From Urophycis tenuis (Eukaryota; Chordata; Actinopteri; Gadiformes; Phycidae), in assembly GCA_036785325.1 (NCBI GenBank), contig JAXIVH010000044.1, positions 684,001 to 748,000 of the forward strand: a DNA stretch of 64,000 nucleotides, in the 5' to 3' direction. This document shows positions 8,321 through 17,827 of the stretch, one piece after another. Position 1 is the first letter of the stretch; each line of letters begins with the position of its first letter. The notes under the pieces were generated by a model, which saw nothing but the letters and a program-made list of their open reading frames with translations, was not told the DNA's origin and did not search any database. The translations under genes were made by a program, and so were the position numbers.

Positions 8321-11300
8321 TCACCATATGTACATTAGACCTCCTCCTTCTTTTTCTTTTATAAATGAAGTTCCTTCTACAAAATAACTTTTAATTTCTT
8401 CTTTTCCATATAAACACATTAGATTTATATCTCTTTTTAATATTGACTTGAATAGGGAAGTTACATTCACTTTCTTCTTATCAAAATGTGCATAGTTCCT
8501 CCTCATCACTATAGCCATTCTTGCATGACTTAGTATTAGATTGCATAAGTTATAATGTCTTCCTTTACCACAAATTCCAAATAATAGTATCATCCTCCAT
8601 TCTCCCTCCAGGTCAAATTCATCTTTCCAGTTCCTGTTTATCAGCTTTTTTAGATATTCAAAAAAATCTTTTAATTCTTTACATTCCAAAAAAAAAAGTA
8701 AAAAGCTCTCACGATCACTGCCACAAATGTCACACATCACATTGACTTCTCTGTTGATTGCATTCAGTACTACGTTTGTGTATATTCTATTGTGTTTTAT
8801 TAAAAAGTCATTATTATCACATTCTATGCTATTGTATTTTATTTTCCAATTTGCCCATATGTCTTTGACTTCCCAATCCTCAAACACCCTCTCCCACACC
8901 TTCACCGCTGCTGGTTCTTTAAATATGTCCTCTATCAACCAACCATATATTTTCTTCACTGTCATTTTCTTCATTTCATATTTTTCTCCTTCTCTTTCAA
9001 GGTATATTTTTGGGATTTCCTCATTCTTTTGAAATACACATTCATTTCTAATCTTTTCTTTCCATTCCATGGGTATACTCTCCTTTATCGTTTCATATAT
9101 TCTCCTGACTTTCTCTCTGTTCTCCATCCCCTCTATTTCATTCACTTCATCATAAATACATTCCCCTCTTAAAAAACCTGGTATTACCTCATAAATTAAA
9201 TCTTTGATTTGTTTTATTCCTCCCTCCATAAACTTTGGTTCATATAGTGTTTTATTCTTATGTTTTATATATTCATTCAAAAATATTGGCATATTTGCTA
9301 TTGTGCTTAAATTCTCATTTTCATACTTTAACCGAGGTAAAAAGGTTCTCCAAGCCTCCATTACCTCTCTGTAGTACTCCGGCATTCCCCCTGTCATTGT
9401 TCTTTTACAGGCCATGAACCATACATATTCCCCCATTCCTCCAACCTCATTTATATATTTTTTCATAAGTTCCTTCCATCCGTAGTTCCACCTACCTGTC
9501 ATGTATTTTGTTATAGTTTTAATTCTAAGCGCTGTTTTTTTTTTGTTTCTAGGTCTATTAGTTTTAGACCTCCTTTTTCTTTTTTCCCTATCAATGTTTT
9601 ATGTGCTATTTTAATCCCTTTTCCCTCCCATATAAAGTAATTAATTATCCTATTAAGTTCATTCATTACCCATTCTGGCATTTCTATTACATTCATGACA
9701 TACACACAAACAGACATCAATAGACTATTTATCACTATCACTTTTCCTTTCAACCTTAGCTTCCTCCCTTTCCATCTCATACACACCGTTCTGATTTTAT
9801 TTATCACCCCTGTCCACGTCTCATCTCTCCCCTCTTTACTCTTTATGCCTAAATTCACTCCCAGAACTGTTATATATCTTCCCTCTTCTCTTAAGCCTGT
9901 CTCCACTCTGTCCACTTCTCCTATATACATTATTTCAGATTTGTCCTTGTTTATTTTTGCCCCTGATGCTTTACTGTAGTCCTCCACCAAAACCAGCACT
10001 CTTTTAACGCTCTCCCCATCTCTCACCGTTATGGTTGTATCATCAGCATAATGGTTCACCACACATTTTCCCCCATATGGTAAATCTATCCCTCTTACCT
10101 CCTTATCTTTTTTAATTATTAAAGCCAGGGGTTCCACCGATATTGCATACAGCAAAGCTGACAGTGGACACCCCTGTCTTATTGATCTCTCTATTTTAAA
10201 GTTATCCGTCACCACCCCATTCACCTTAACACAACTCCTAACATCCCTATATAGTCTTTCTACCCACCCCACTAACCTATGTCCAAACCCAAACTTCTCT
10301 AATGTTTTAAACAAAAACTCATGTTCTACCCTGTCAAAAGCCTTGTTCCAGTCTATTCCTATCACTATCCCTCCTCTTTCCCTTTTCATATGCTCTATCA
10401 CGTCCCTAACTGTCCCTATCGTATCTGCTATATCTCTTCCTGGAACACTGTAGCACTGTGTCGGCTGTACTATTTCACCTATTACTCTCTTTATTCTGTT
10501 TGCTAATACTTTCGTTAATATTTTGTAATCCACATTCAGTAAACTGATTGGTCTATAATTTTTAAGGTCTGTTTTATTCCCTTTCTTATATATTACTGTG
10601 ATCATTCCCTCTGTCATCCTTTCCTGCACCCTTCCTGTTCTCTCCATTTCCCTATACACCTCCACCAGAGTCGGCACTACTTCATTCTTGTATATTTTAT
10701 ACCACTCCACACCTATTCCGTCACTTCCTGGACTTTTCCCACTATTCAAGCCCTCTATTGCTTCTCTTATTTCTCTTTCTCCGATTTCTCCATCACAGAA
10801 CACCCTGTCTTCCTCACTCAACCTTTTCTCTACACTATTCAAGATCTCTTCTACCTTCCTTTTATCCACTCCCTCTCTCTTATATAAATCCTTGTAAAAT
10901 TCCTGTACTGTTTCCAGTATCTCTACATAATCCTCCGTAATTCCTCCATCCTTTTTTTGTATTTCATGTGTATATGTTTTCCTTTGTTTTCCTTTCTCTA
11001 GTCCCATAAAATATTTTGTACATTTTTCCCCTTCCATCGCATATCTTGCCTTCCCCCTTAAAATTGCTCCTCTGCATTTTTCTCTTTCATATTGTTCCAA
11101 TTCCATTTTGATTTTAATATAGTTTTCCATGTTATCTTCTTCCTCTCTCTCTGCTCTATCCATTTCCTCTCTCATTTTTATTCTAAGTCTATTTTCTTCT
11201 CTTTTCCTTTTTTTGCTATATTTTATACTTATCCTTTTAATTTCATCCTTTATTTCTTCCCATCTCTCCCCTATGTTCATCCTCTCTCCATTTTCCTCTC

Positions 11301-12126
11301 TTTTCTCTTTCCCTCTCCCACATTTCCTTCATCTGCCTCCTATATTCCTCCTCCATATACCCCACATTCATTATCCACACCCCTCCCCCTACCTCTTTTT
11401 TCCCTACTTTAAATCTGAATCTAACCCCGTCATGGTCACTAAAACTGTTTCTTTGGTGCTTTATGTCCTCTATATATTCCTTCATCCCTCCCTCTACTAA
11501 TACTACATCTATCCTACTCTGTTTTAGAACTCCCTCCCTCGTCTGTCTCCGCGTAAACTCTCTTACTTCTCCGGGTTCTCATCCCTCCATACATCTATCA
11601 GATTCTTCTCCCTCATTATTTCTAACAATTCCCTACTTGACCCCTCCTGTCTAAACTCTACTCCTTTCCCTATATCTAGCCTACTACATTTTATGTTGAA
11701 ATCCCCTACTATAATGCTCTCCTTCGTTATCAATCCTTTTAATTCCCCTAAGGTTTTCCTTTTGTCCTTCTCTATGTTAGGTATATATACATTAATCATT
11801 CTAAATTTAACCCTTTTATATTTGAATTCTATCGCTAATAGTCTCCCTATACTATCTTTATATTCTACTCTTACCTCTTCCACTTTCTCCTTTCTTATTA
11901 ATATTGCGACTCCTCTCGCGTTTATCCCCCCATTGCTATAGTATATTTCACCTTTCCATACCTCTTTGACTTCCTTTATTTTTGCTTCATCCCAGTTTGT
12001 TTCTTGAAAACATATTATATCGCTTCTGTATACGTACAAAACTCCTTTTAATTTGTCTATATTTCTCAACCCATTGACATTATCGATGTGACAGTGACCA
12101 TGAGAGCACAAAGAAAAATAACCCAA
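8321..12126 (-). pseudogene. LINE ORF2: endonuclease-reverse transcriptase, frameshifted
   Basis: The APE-like endonuclease is at the N terminus (ICFQETNWDE, VGDFNIKCSR; then SDHDGVRF after a frameshift near 11565). A second frameshift lies near 11290. The RT block 11280-9511 is open and shows NSGKSPGSDGIGVEWYK, NYRPISLLNVDYKILTKVLA, GIDWNKAFDRVEHEFL, IRQGCPLSALLYA and the catalytic NHYADDTTI (F/YxDD box). A third frameshift falls in the T run at 9536-9545. The C-terminal part (9502-8321) contains C-D-I-C-G-S-D, possibly a small Cys-rich motif. The enzyme would nick DNA and prime reverse transcription in the nucleus. At least three frameshifts make this copy non-autonomous. Confidence 0.82.
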
Positions 12127-12146
12127 TTCATTTTTATGTTTTTACC

Positions 12147-13442
12147 TCACATTCCTGATCTGAGTCCCTTCATCCTTTCGTTCCTCATTTTCGCTTTCCC
12201 GGCTGCTAGGGCTGCTTTCCTTTTCACCCTTATCCTTTGGGCTGTGGAGGTGTCCATATCTGACAGCTCCTCGCTGTCCTCCTGTCTCCTCTCCCTGCTG
12301 TTCGTTCTCCTCTCTGCCGTCCCCTCCTCCTCTGGCTCCTTCCTCGCCCCCCCTCTGTCGTCTGGTCTCCTCGTCTCCTTCTCCACCTCCGCTCTCCCGC
12401 TCTCCCCTCCTCGATCACCGCCTCTCCCCCTCCGGTCCTCTCCTTCGGTCTCCCGCTGCTCCTCCTCCACGATGATGATGTTCAGGTCTGGAGCCGGCGT
12501 CTTCTTCTCCCCTTGGTCTCTCCTCCCATCATCCTCGTCGTCTCCTTCCTCGTTTGGATCGCTCCCCTCCTCCTCCTCCTCTCGTCCGTTCTCCACCTCT
12601 GGCTCCGCCTCCTCCCGAACTGCCACGATCTCCGTCTCGCTCCTCCCCTCGCAATCTCGTGCATAATGTCCTGTTTGCTTGCACCGGAAGCACTTAAATT
12701 CCGGGCACTCTCTGAATAAGTGTCCCGGTTTTATGCACAGTCTACACACTCTTATTTGTCTGTCATGAATGACTCTGAAGTACTCCGCACCTCTCAATGT
12801 TTCAAACTTTGTAGAGTATGGTAGGGATCGCACCTCTTCATTAAATTTCACCTTCAAATAACGTGTTCCATCTGCTATATCGGTCCCCGGCCACATTCTC
12901 CTTCTAATCGCCGATGTCGGCTTCACTCCCCACTGTATTATTTTCCCAATAATATTCTCATCTTTCAAATACACGGGCAAGTTTATAAAAGACACTACCA
13001 TTTCATTGTTTATAATGTCTTTTGCATGAACCATTACCCCTTTCACTCTCACTCCGTCCATTAGCTTTTCTTTTCCTCGTTCATCCTTCATCGTTATTTC
13101 ATAGTTTCTGTCTCCTTTCACTCTGCATCCCACCACCACTCCACATGCTCTTTTTACTTCCTTCAAAACATCCATCATGGATATTGGCTCCTTCCCCTCT
13201 ACCTCAACATCTACAGTCAATTCTTCTCCATACACTTCTTCCCTTTCACCATGTGATTCCCCAAACCCTCCACCTTCACCATGTGCTTGTGCTTGGCCGT
13301 CGACAATCATTTCCTTCTCATTTTTTCTCAGTCTGTCCATTTTATGTCCATTGTCCGTTCTCATTGTTGTTTTATCCGTTCCTATGTCGTTTGTCCTTGT
13401 ATCCATCCGTGCTAATGACTCATTAGCCATACAAACAAACAA
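12147..13442 (-). CDS. LINE ORF1: CCHC zinc-knuckle RNA-binding protein
   Basis: An open 431-aa frame immediately upstream of ORF2 on the same strand. After a polar N terminus comes a folded middle region, and then a pair of zinc knuckles, CRLCIKPGHLFREC and CFRCKQTGHYARDC (C-x2-C-x4-H-x4-C). The remainder is highly charged (Glu/Arg/Asp-rich) with a basic end. Such proteins coat the element RNA in a ribonucleoprotein. It appears intact, unlike ORF2. The start chosen is the first Met of the frame; a shorter start at the second Met (MANESLA) is equally possible. Confidence 0.78.
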   Translation of the reverse strand: MFVCMANESLARMDTRTNDIGTDKTTMRTDNGHKMDRLRKNEKEMIVDGQAQAHGEGGGFGESHGEREEVYGEELTVDVEVEGKEPISMMDVLKEVKRACGVVVGCRVKGDRNYEITMKDERGKEKLMDGVRVKGVMVHAKDIINNEMVVSFINLPVYLKDENIIGKIIQWGVKPTSAIRRRMWPGTDIADGTRYLKVKFNEEVRSLPYSTKFETLRGAEYFRVIHDRQIRVCRLCIKPGHLFRECPEFKCFRCKQTGHYARDCEGRSETEIVAVREEAEPEVENGREEEEEGSDPNEEGDDEDDGRRDQGEKKTPAPDLNIIIVEEEQRETEGEDRRGRGGDRGGESGRAEVEKETRRPDDRGGARKEPEEEGTAERRTNSRERRQEDSEELSDMDTSTAQRIRVKRKAALAAGKAKMRNERMKGLRSGM

Positions 13443-13690
13443 ACAACAGCTCCCCCTAACAGCTTAAGCTGCAGGGGGAAACAACCGCAACAACACACTA
13501 GAACTACTCACCAAACGAACATAAAACACTTAGACAAACACGGAGGAAATAACTATATATATTATTATTTATTATAACTATATATAATAAAAAAAGAAAA
13601 TAACAATATCTTGCTTCTAGCTCTAACTCGACACCTGCTGCTAACACGCTCAGCTCTCCGTACTCACTTCCTGCTTCAGACGAGTGGGCG

Positions 13691-13743
13691 AGGTTATACT
13701 TGACTTAGAAGTCAGACAATTGATGACATGACAACATAAAGAG
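13691..13743 (-). repeat. Remnant of tRNA-like repeat spacer
   Basis: This stretch repeats the AGGTTATAC...CATAAAGAG spacer found at 8027-8079 almost exactly. It runs straight into a ZP exon copy at 13743, marking a rearrangement junction. Confidence 0.8.
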
Positions 13744-13771
13744 CGTGGAGCCCTGTGGCACCACCCTGACG
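13743..13771 (+). pseudogene. Partial second copy of a ZP exon end plus its intron
   Basis: It encodes GVEPCGTTLT and is followed by a GTACGT donor and a GT/GC-rich tract (13772-13850), as at 280-376. Only the last 29 bp of the exon are present, and the 5' side is replaced by the tRNA-like spacer. After the intron a CAG (13914-13916) precedes an open stretch (VLWAQGGDLTPGGGF) that does not match the other ZP copy. This is the remains of a duplicated ZP gene. Confidence 0.65.
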
Positions 13772-13850
13772 GTACGTGCGTGTGCGTGTGAGCGCGTGTG
13801 TGTGTGCGTGTGGGCGCGCGCGCGCGTGTGTGTGTGCGTGTGTTGTGGAT

Positions 13851-14869
13851 TTCCTATTGTCTGTTTTGATTGTAAAGGCCTGGTTTAAATATTTTGTGCT
13901 TTTCTTTTGTTGACAGGTGCTGTGGGCCCAAGGCGGCGACCTCACCCCTGGTGGTGGGTTTTGTTCACCCCCTGAGCGTGTGTGTGTGCGGGTGTATTTG
14001 GTTCACCCCCTTTCTTTGATTTTGGTCGCCGTGGTAAGCCCCAGCTCTGTCTTCCCCTTTATCTTTAGTTACTCCTTATTTGGCCTATTTCAAATTTGAC
14101 AATTAAACCGACAAACCTTCCACATTTTATGATTGTGAAGGTTCATATGCTGTGTTATTAAAAATAAAGTGTTTTGTAATTTTCCATACACTGTCTCTGC
14201 CCTTGTGGTGATTCGAACCTGTGTGACCTTAGTCAATCCTACTAACAAACTATTTCCTGGGGCGCGACTCCCCAGGTGGCGTTGTTGGCAACATACATTA
14301 AATAACCCTCCACTCATGGAATGTGAATTTTGACATGTTGTTTAAGGAATGAGAATATTGTCCTTGCATCATTTGCATCAGTTGGGTATAAATAACTTGT
14401 TACCAGCTGAAAGAAAATGTCCCATACAGTAATTATCCAATAAGAGGCTTACCTTTTGCTTAGTTAAAATCAGGTGCAACTTTTTTTTTCTTTTTCTTTT
14501 TTTTGACCGGGCAGTGTAAGAAGATATGTGTTGGAAGAGCATCTATTACTGACATACCGGATGCACCAAATGTTCTGATCTTTGTTTAACAGGCAGCGAA
14601 ACATGGAAGTAGGAGAGTGAAAGGAGGAGCTGTTTCAGGAGGCCTACACCCTGATCCAGAAACGAGCGTTTTGGTTGTGTTTGTTTGTTTGTTTTTTGTA
14701 GTATTTTTTATATATAACGAATAACTCACTGTTACATGATCTTTGTTATCAAATGTGTGTGTTCTTCATTGGTTTCTAGGAAAGACAGTGAGACTTGAAA
14801 TATCATTTGTATAATAGTGTAACGTCCTGGATGTGTTTGATGTGTGTAGTGTAAGTTATTGTATAATGA
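13851..14869. other. No clear gene; possible 3' part of duplicated ZP copy
   Basis: A weak open frame at 13917-14099 ends in a hydrophobic stretch, but I cannot assign it. AATAAAG at about 14165 resembles the signal at 6408. A B-box-like GATTCGAACC lies near 14211. T-rich tracts occur at 14482-14503. Nothing else is recognisable. Confidence 0.35.
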
Positions 14870-14995
14870 CAGACAGACAGACATACTTTATTAATCCCTG
14901 AGGGAAATTGCGAACTCCCAAGACTTTTCAAAATAAAAAACAAACACCACAACGGGTAATACAGTAAAACTAAACCAATAAATGAATTGAGGCGG
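14870..14995 (-). mobile_element. 3' end of a Rex1/L2-like LINE
   Basis: An (ACAG)n run joins CATACTTTATTAATCCCTGAGGGAAATT. The same join occurs at the 3' end of the LINE fragment at 31016, so this is a short 5'-truncated copy in minus orientation. Confidence 0.6.
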
Positions 14996-15346
14996 AATCT
15001 ATAACACAACATACACACTTGTTACATATCATATATATATATATATTCACTACTGCACAACGAATGATTTAAGGAGTTCCCATTTATTATTTCTAATGAA
15101 ACATAAGAGTTAGGTTACAAAATCACCTACTGGATATGGATAAACCACTATAATCGGCGTAATCGTGTTTAATCGCAAGCAAATCCAATAATGCACTGGT
15201 ACCGGTCGGGCGCATACAAATCCCAGAAGGCACCTGTGCGTGATGTGGGCGGGGCGTGATGTCAAACCGCGCCTTCCCGCGGGCCGCAGCGAGACGTACT
15301 TGGCCTTTTTGGTCGATCCCAGGGTTGCGCAATGGGGACTTTGGGT

Positions 15347-15368
15347 GGGGGGGGGGGGGGGGGGGGGG
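15347..15368 (+). repeat. G22 homopolymer
   Basis: A run of 22 G in a GC-rich stretch just upstream of the CCAAT cluster. Its exact length is likely to be uncertain in the assembly. Confidence 0.9.
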
Positions 15369-15424
15369 TCGTTCGCCTTCGTCAGGCAAACTCTCCGCCA
15401 AGTCCCTAAGCTCACGCTAACCGA

Positions 15425-15514
15425 CCAATGGTTGACCAAAGCTGAGCAGAGTTGAGCAGCGATCGGCCAATGGCGGAGCGATGCTGAGCAGAGCTCGGCG
15501 CTCAACGGACCAAT
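15425..15514 (+). promoter_or_regulatory. Cluster of three CCAAT boxes, candidate promoter
   Basis: CCAAT occurs at 15425-15429, 15467-15471 and 15510-15514, 42-43 bp apart, each within a degenerate repeat GACCAAT-GCTGAGCAGAG. Regularly spaced CCAAT boxes are typical NF-Y sites in TATA-less promoters. About 100 bp downstream lie CAACTAAGGTGAAT (15607-15620) and GTTAAGGTATG (15663-15673), which could be first-exon donors. Promoter activity is inferred from the motif only. Confidence 0.4.
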
Positions 15515-15659
15515 CGCTGAGCGAGGATCGGAATACGTCACCTAATGTTTTTACGACTCATACGTACTAGTCACGGTCATTGCTGTCCACTGCCAACGGA
15601 GGATTCAACTAAGGTGAATTTGATGATCTTCATCCTTTGCGAGTTAATAATTCGACTTT

Positions 15660-15786
15660 TCGTTAAGGTATGTATTTAGCTGTATCGATTTCGTAGAAAG
15701 AGAAACGATTCCGTTGACGTTGAAGCTATGTTTTTAGCCGCTGGGTAGACTTCATTCAACCTATCGCCGTTTTGTCTCTGAGCAAG
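15660..15786 (+). repeat. Founder-like copy of the 214-bp satellite, 5' half
   Basis: This single-copy stretch aligns with the second half of the satellite monomer: GTTGAAG-TATGTTTTTAGC, CTGGGTAGACTTCA and GTCTCTGAGCAA all match with scattered differences. It is more diverged from the arrays than the monomers are from each other. It is continued after the solo LTR at 16897. Confidence 0.7.
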
Positions 15787-16892
15787 TGTAACCCAGGAGT
15801 AACGAGTGATTTGTTGTCAGTTCCGTTTCTATTTTGTGTGCATGGCCTTTAAGAAGCATCACGACAGTTTGTTTTACGACACCCAGCTGTTTTCCGCCTC
15901 CAGTGGGAATCGCGGGCTCAGTGATGCCTGGTTACTGCACAGTTCAACACGTTGCCTCCGTGCTCCGGTACAATACCCTTAGCACTGTAATTTTCCATTG
16001 ATAGGTGAGCTTCAATATTTCATATGTTATGTTGTTAATGTTTCCCTGATGTTTTCAATATATCAAAGTGGAGCTAAATAGCCAAATTAAGATAATTGAT
16101 TTGCTGATATGTAATGCACGCACATACTGCGTGATTTGAATGAAGCAGAATGCTATCAAGCTATGCTGTGAAGCAAAGTATTTTTTTATTTTCTCTAAAT
16201 GTTATTTATTTTTACTCTTGTGTAAATTACTCATAGTGTGACTTGTTATGAGTGGGAATCGCGGGCTCAGTGATGCCTGGTTACTGCACAGTTCAACACG
16301 TTGCCTCCGTGCTCTGGTACAATACCCTTAGCACTGTAATTTTCCATTGATAGTCCAACACGTTGCACGCGACGGTTGGCTGCAGAAGAGAGAGAGAGAG
16401 AGGGGAGAGAGACTGTCCAGGTGTCCCGGTGGCTGCAGAGGAGACGTCTTCGCGCCACCCTTGGCCCTTCTTCAGGCAAACAGTCCTAGCCCAAATCCCC
16501 CTTTGCACTACATACACATCAACTACAAAATATAAAAGAGCTCTATATATATTTTTGCTGGCCAGCCATTTTGTTGTTTTCTTTTTGAAGGATAAACTTT
16601 TGATACTTACCTGAATGGACAATTGATATTTACCTGAAAATATACTTTTGTTTTGTTTGTTTGTTTATGGAGTGAAACACTGGAAAAAAAAAAAAAAGTC
16701 AATGTATTTCAATGTTCATTTAAATACCATTTGTGATACATAACCACCCTCATTGATATTTTGATACTTGAATGTTCCAAGCCATTACGAGGTGTGATGT
16801 ACTTTGGTCCCAGATATTGTTTTTAATAAATCCTGGGATGGATAGTAAACTGCTATCAGGACTCTGAATTATTATTCTACTGTTTGGTTACA
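15787..16892 (+). mobile_element. Solo LTR, 1,106 bp
   Basis: It starts TGTAACCCAG and ends TTTGGTTACA (inverted TGTAACC/GGTTACA termini) and is flanked by a 4-bp duplication CAAG (15783-15786, 16893-16896). A related LTR at 55090-56305 is followed by a primer-binding site, which confirms the type. A block of about 100 bp starting AGTGGGAATCGCGGGCTC occurs twice, at 15902 and 16251. AATAAATCC at about 16825 may be the polyadenylation signal. No internal region follows, so this is the product of LTR-LTR recombination. Confidence 0.82.
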
Positions 16893-16896
16893 CAAG

Positions 16897-17040
16897 CATA
16901 TGACTCGTAGCAGATGATCTCGTTTTAATCGTGGCAATCTAAGCTGTGTATGGCATGACTATTCGCCCACGGGTCGTCGAAATAATAAGCTGATTCATGT
17001 GTGTTCTGTTGGCTGTGGAAAGAAAATAGCACACAAGTCA
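16897..17040 (+). repeat. Founder-like copy of the 214-bp satellite, 3' half
   Basis: It aligns with the first half of the monomer: CTCGTTTTAATCGTGGCAATCTAAGC against the array's CTCATTTTAAGCGGGGAAATCTAAGC, then GTATGGCA-GACT and GTCG-GAAATA-TAAGCT. Joined to 15660-15786 across the solo LTR it makes one full monomer. The five cassette copies start with this diverged version (TATGGCATGACT) rather than the array version. Confidence 0.68.
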
Positions 17041-17195
17041 TACCAAGTCACCTTTATTGTCAGTGATAAACATTAATAAATAAACAGTATGGACATTGTA
17101 TAAACAGTTGTATAAAAAGTGTAAACAGTATGAACAGTGTTCTTATAAAAGATATCAATATCAATACTGATCACGTGTGTATTTTATATTTCCAG
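17041..17195 (+). other. Intron-like leader of exon cassette 1
   Basis: An AT-rich stretch shared by all five cassettes, with repeated AACAGT-type words and ending in ATTTTATATTTCCAG, a good branch and acceptor context. The CTTTATTGTCA word resembles a retroposon 3' end; cassette 3 carries a longer version with (GATACAA)n. Confidence 0.45.
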
Positions 17196-17699
17196 ATTAT
17201 TTGTTGATGAGCCAGAGCCTGTGACTCCCACCAACCGGCCCGTTCAGCCCACTGCGTTGTCGTCCTCCGACCGGCCGAAGCCTCCTGCGCCCACCCGCCT
17301 CCAGCCGAGGCCTCCTGCTGCGTCAGCCTGTGGCCTGCCCGCCCCCTGTGTCGACAGCACCCATACCGCTGGTCCTCCCCGCACAGCCACAGGCCCCCTC
17401 CGTCCTGCTTCGTGGGCCATCCTGCAGCTGTCTCTGCAGTCATCGTGTGTCAAAACCATTCAAACTTGTATATGGTAACATATCAAAATGACACCAGCAT
17501 AAATGAGGACCTTGCAATAGGTTGTGTGTTACAGGACCCCCCTGGCATACAGCTGTATGTCTCTGTGAAGGTGGTTGTGAAGAACGGCATCCGGCTGAAC
17601 AAGTACATTTGCCGGCGAGGCAGCAGCTCTCTCGAGGGGTTGCACGCCCACCTCGTTAACACCGTCCCTTCACAGCGATGTGGGATCATGCCGTTCCAA
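17196..17699 (+). pseudogene. Exon cassette copy 1 (exons A and B)
   Basis: Exon A (17196-17474, 279 bp) lies between a TTTCCAG acceptor and a GTAACA donor and is GC-rich, unlike its surroundings. Its best frame is Pro/Thr/Ser-rich. Exon B (17535-17699, 165 bp) lies between TTACAG and GTAAGT and encodes DPPGIQLYVSVKVVVKNGIR, then a C-R-R-G-S-S-S-L-E-G-L-H segment. That pattern resembles a domain seen in fish proteins of uncharacterised, probably transposon-related, families. Both exons are multiples of three. The frame that joins across the 60-bp intron is closed near the start of exon A (TGATGA), so a normal product is doubtful. Exon B is open in this copy. Confidence 0.5.
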
Positions 17700-17827
17700 G
17701 TAAGTGATTAAAACACACACACACACACACACACATAAATATATATAAAGCTTTATTGCAGACCCATGTTCATGCGGTATAATTTAAAAAGAAAAGTCTC
17801 AATGATGGCTTCAATGATACGTTTTGG

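Larger units (their letters stand above)
8143..13690 (-). mobile_element. Tx1/L1-like non-LTR retrotransposon, near full length
   Basis: A minus-strand LINE with a short A tail (T run at 8143), ORF2 (8321-12126, several frameshifts), ORF1 (12147-13442) and about 250 bp of 5' leader to 13690. A zinc-knuckle ORF1 followed by an APE-type endonuclease and RT resembles the L1/Tx1 group. The left flank is a tRNA-like repeat and the right flank (13691-13743) is the spacer of the same repeat. Relative to an intact tandem array about 37 bp of target is missing, so no ordinary target duplication is seen. Confidence 0.75.

Noticed and set aside
14200..14290. B-box-like GATTCGAACC and a GGGGCGCGACTCCCC hairpin as a possible tRNA
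   Set aside because: No A box or cloverleaf could be drawn around them.
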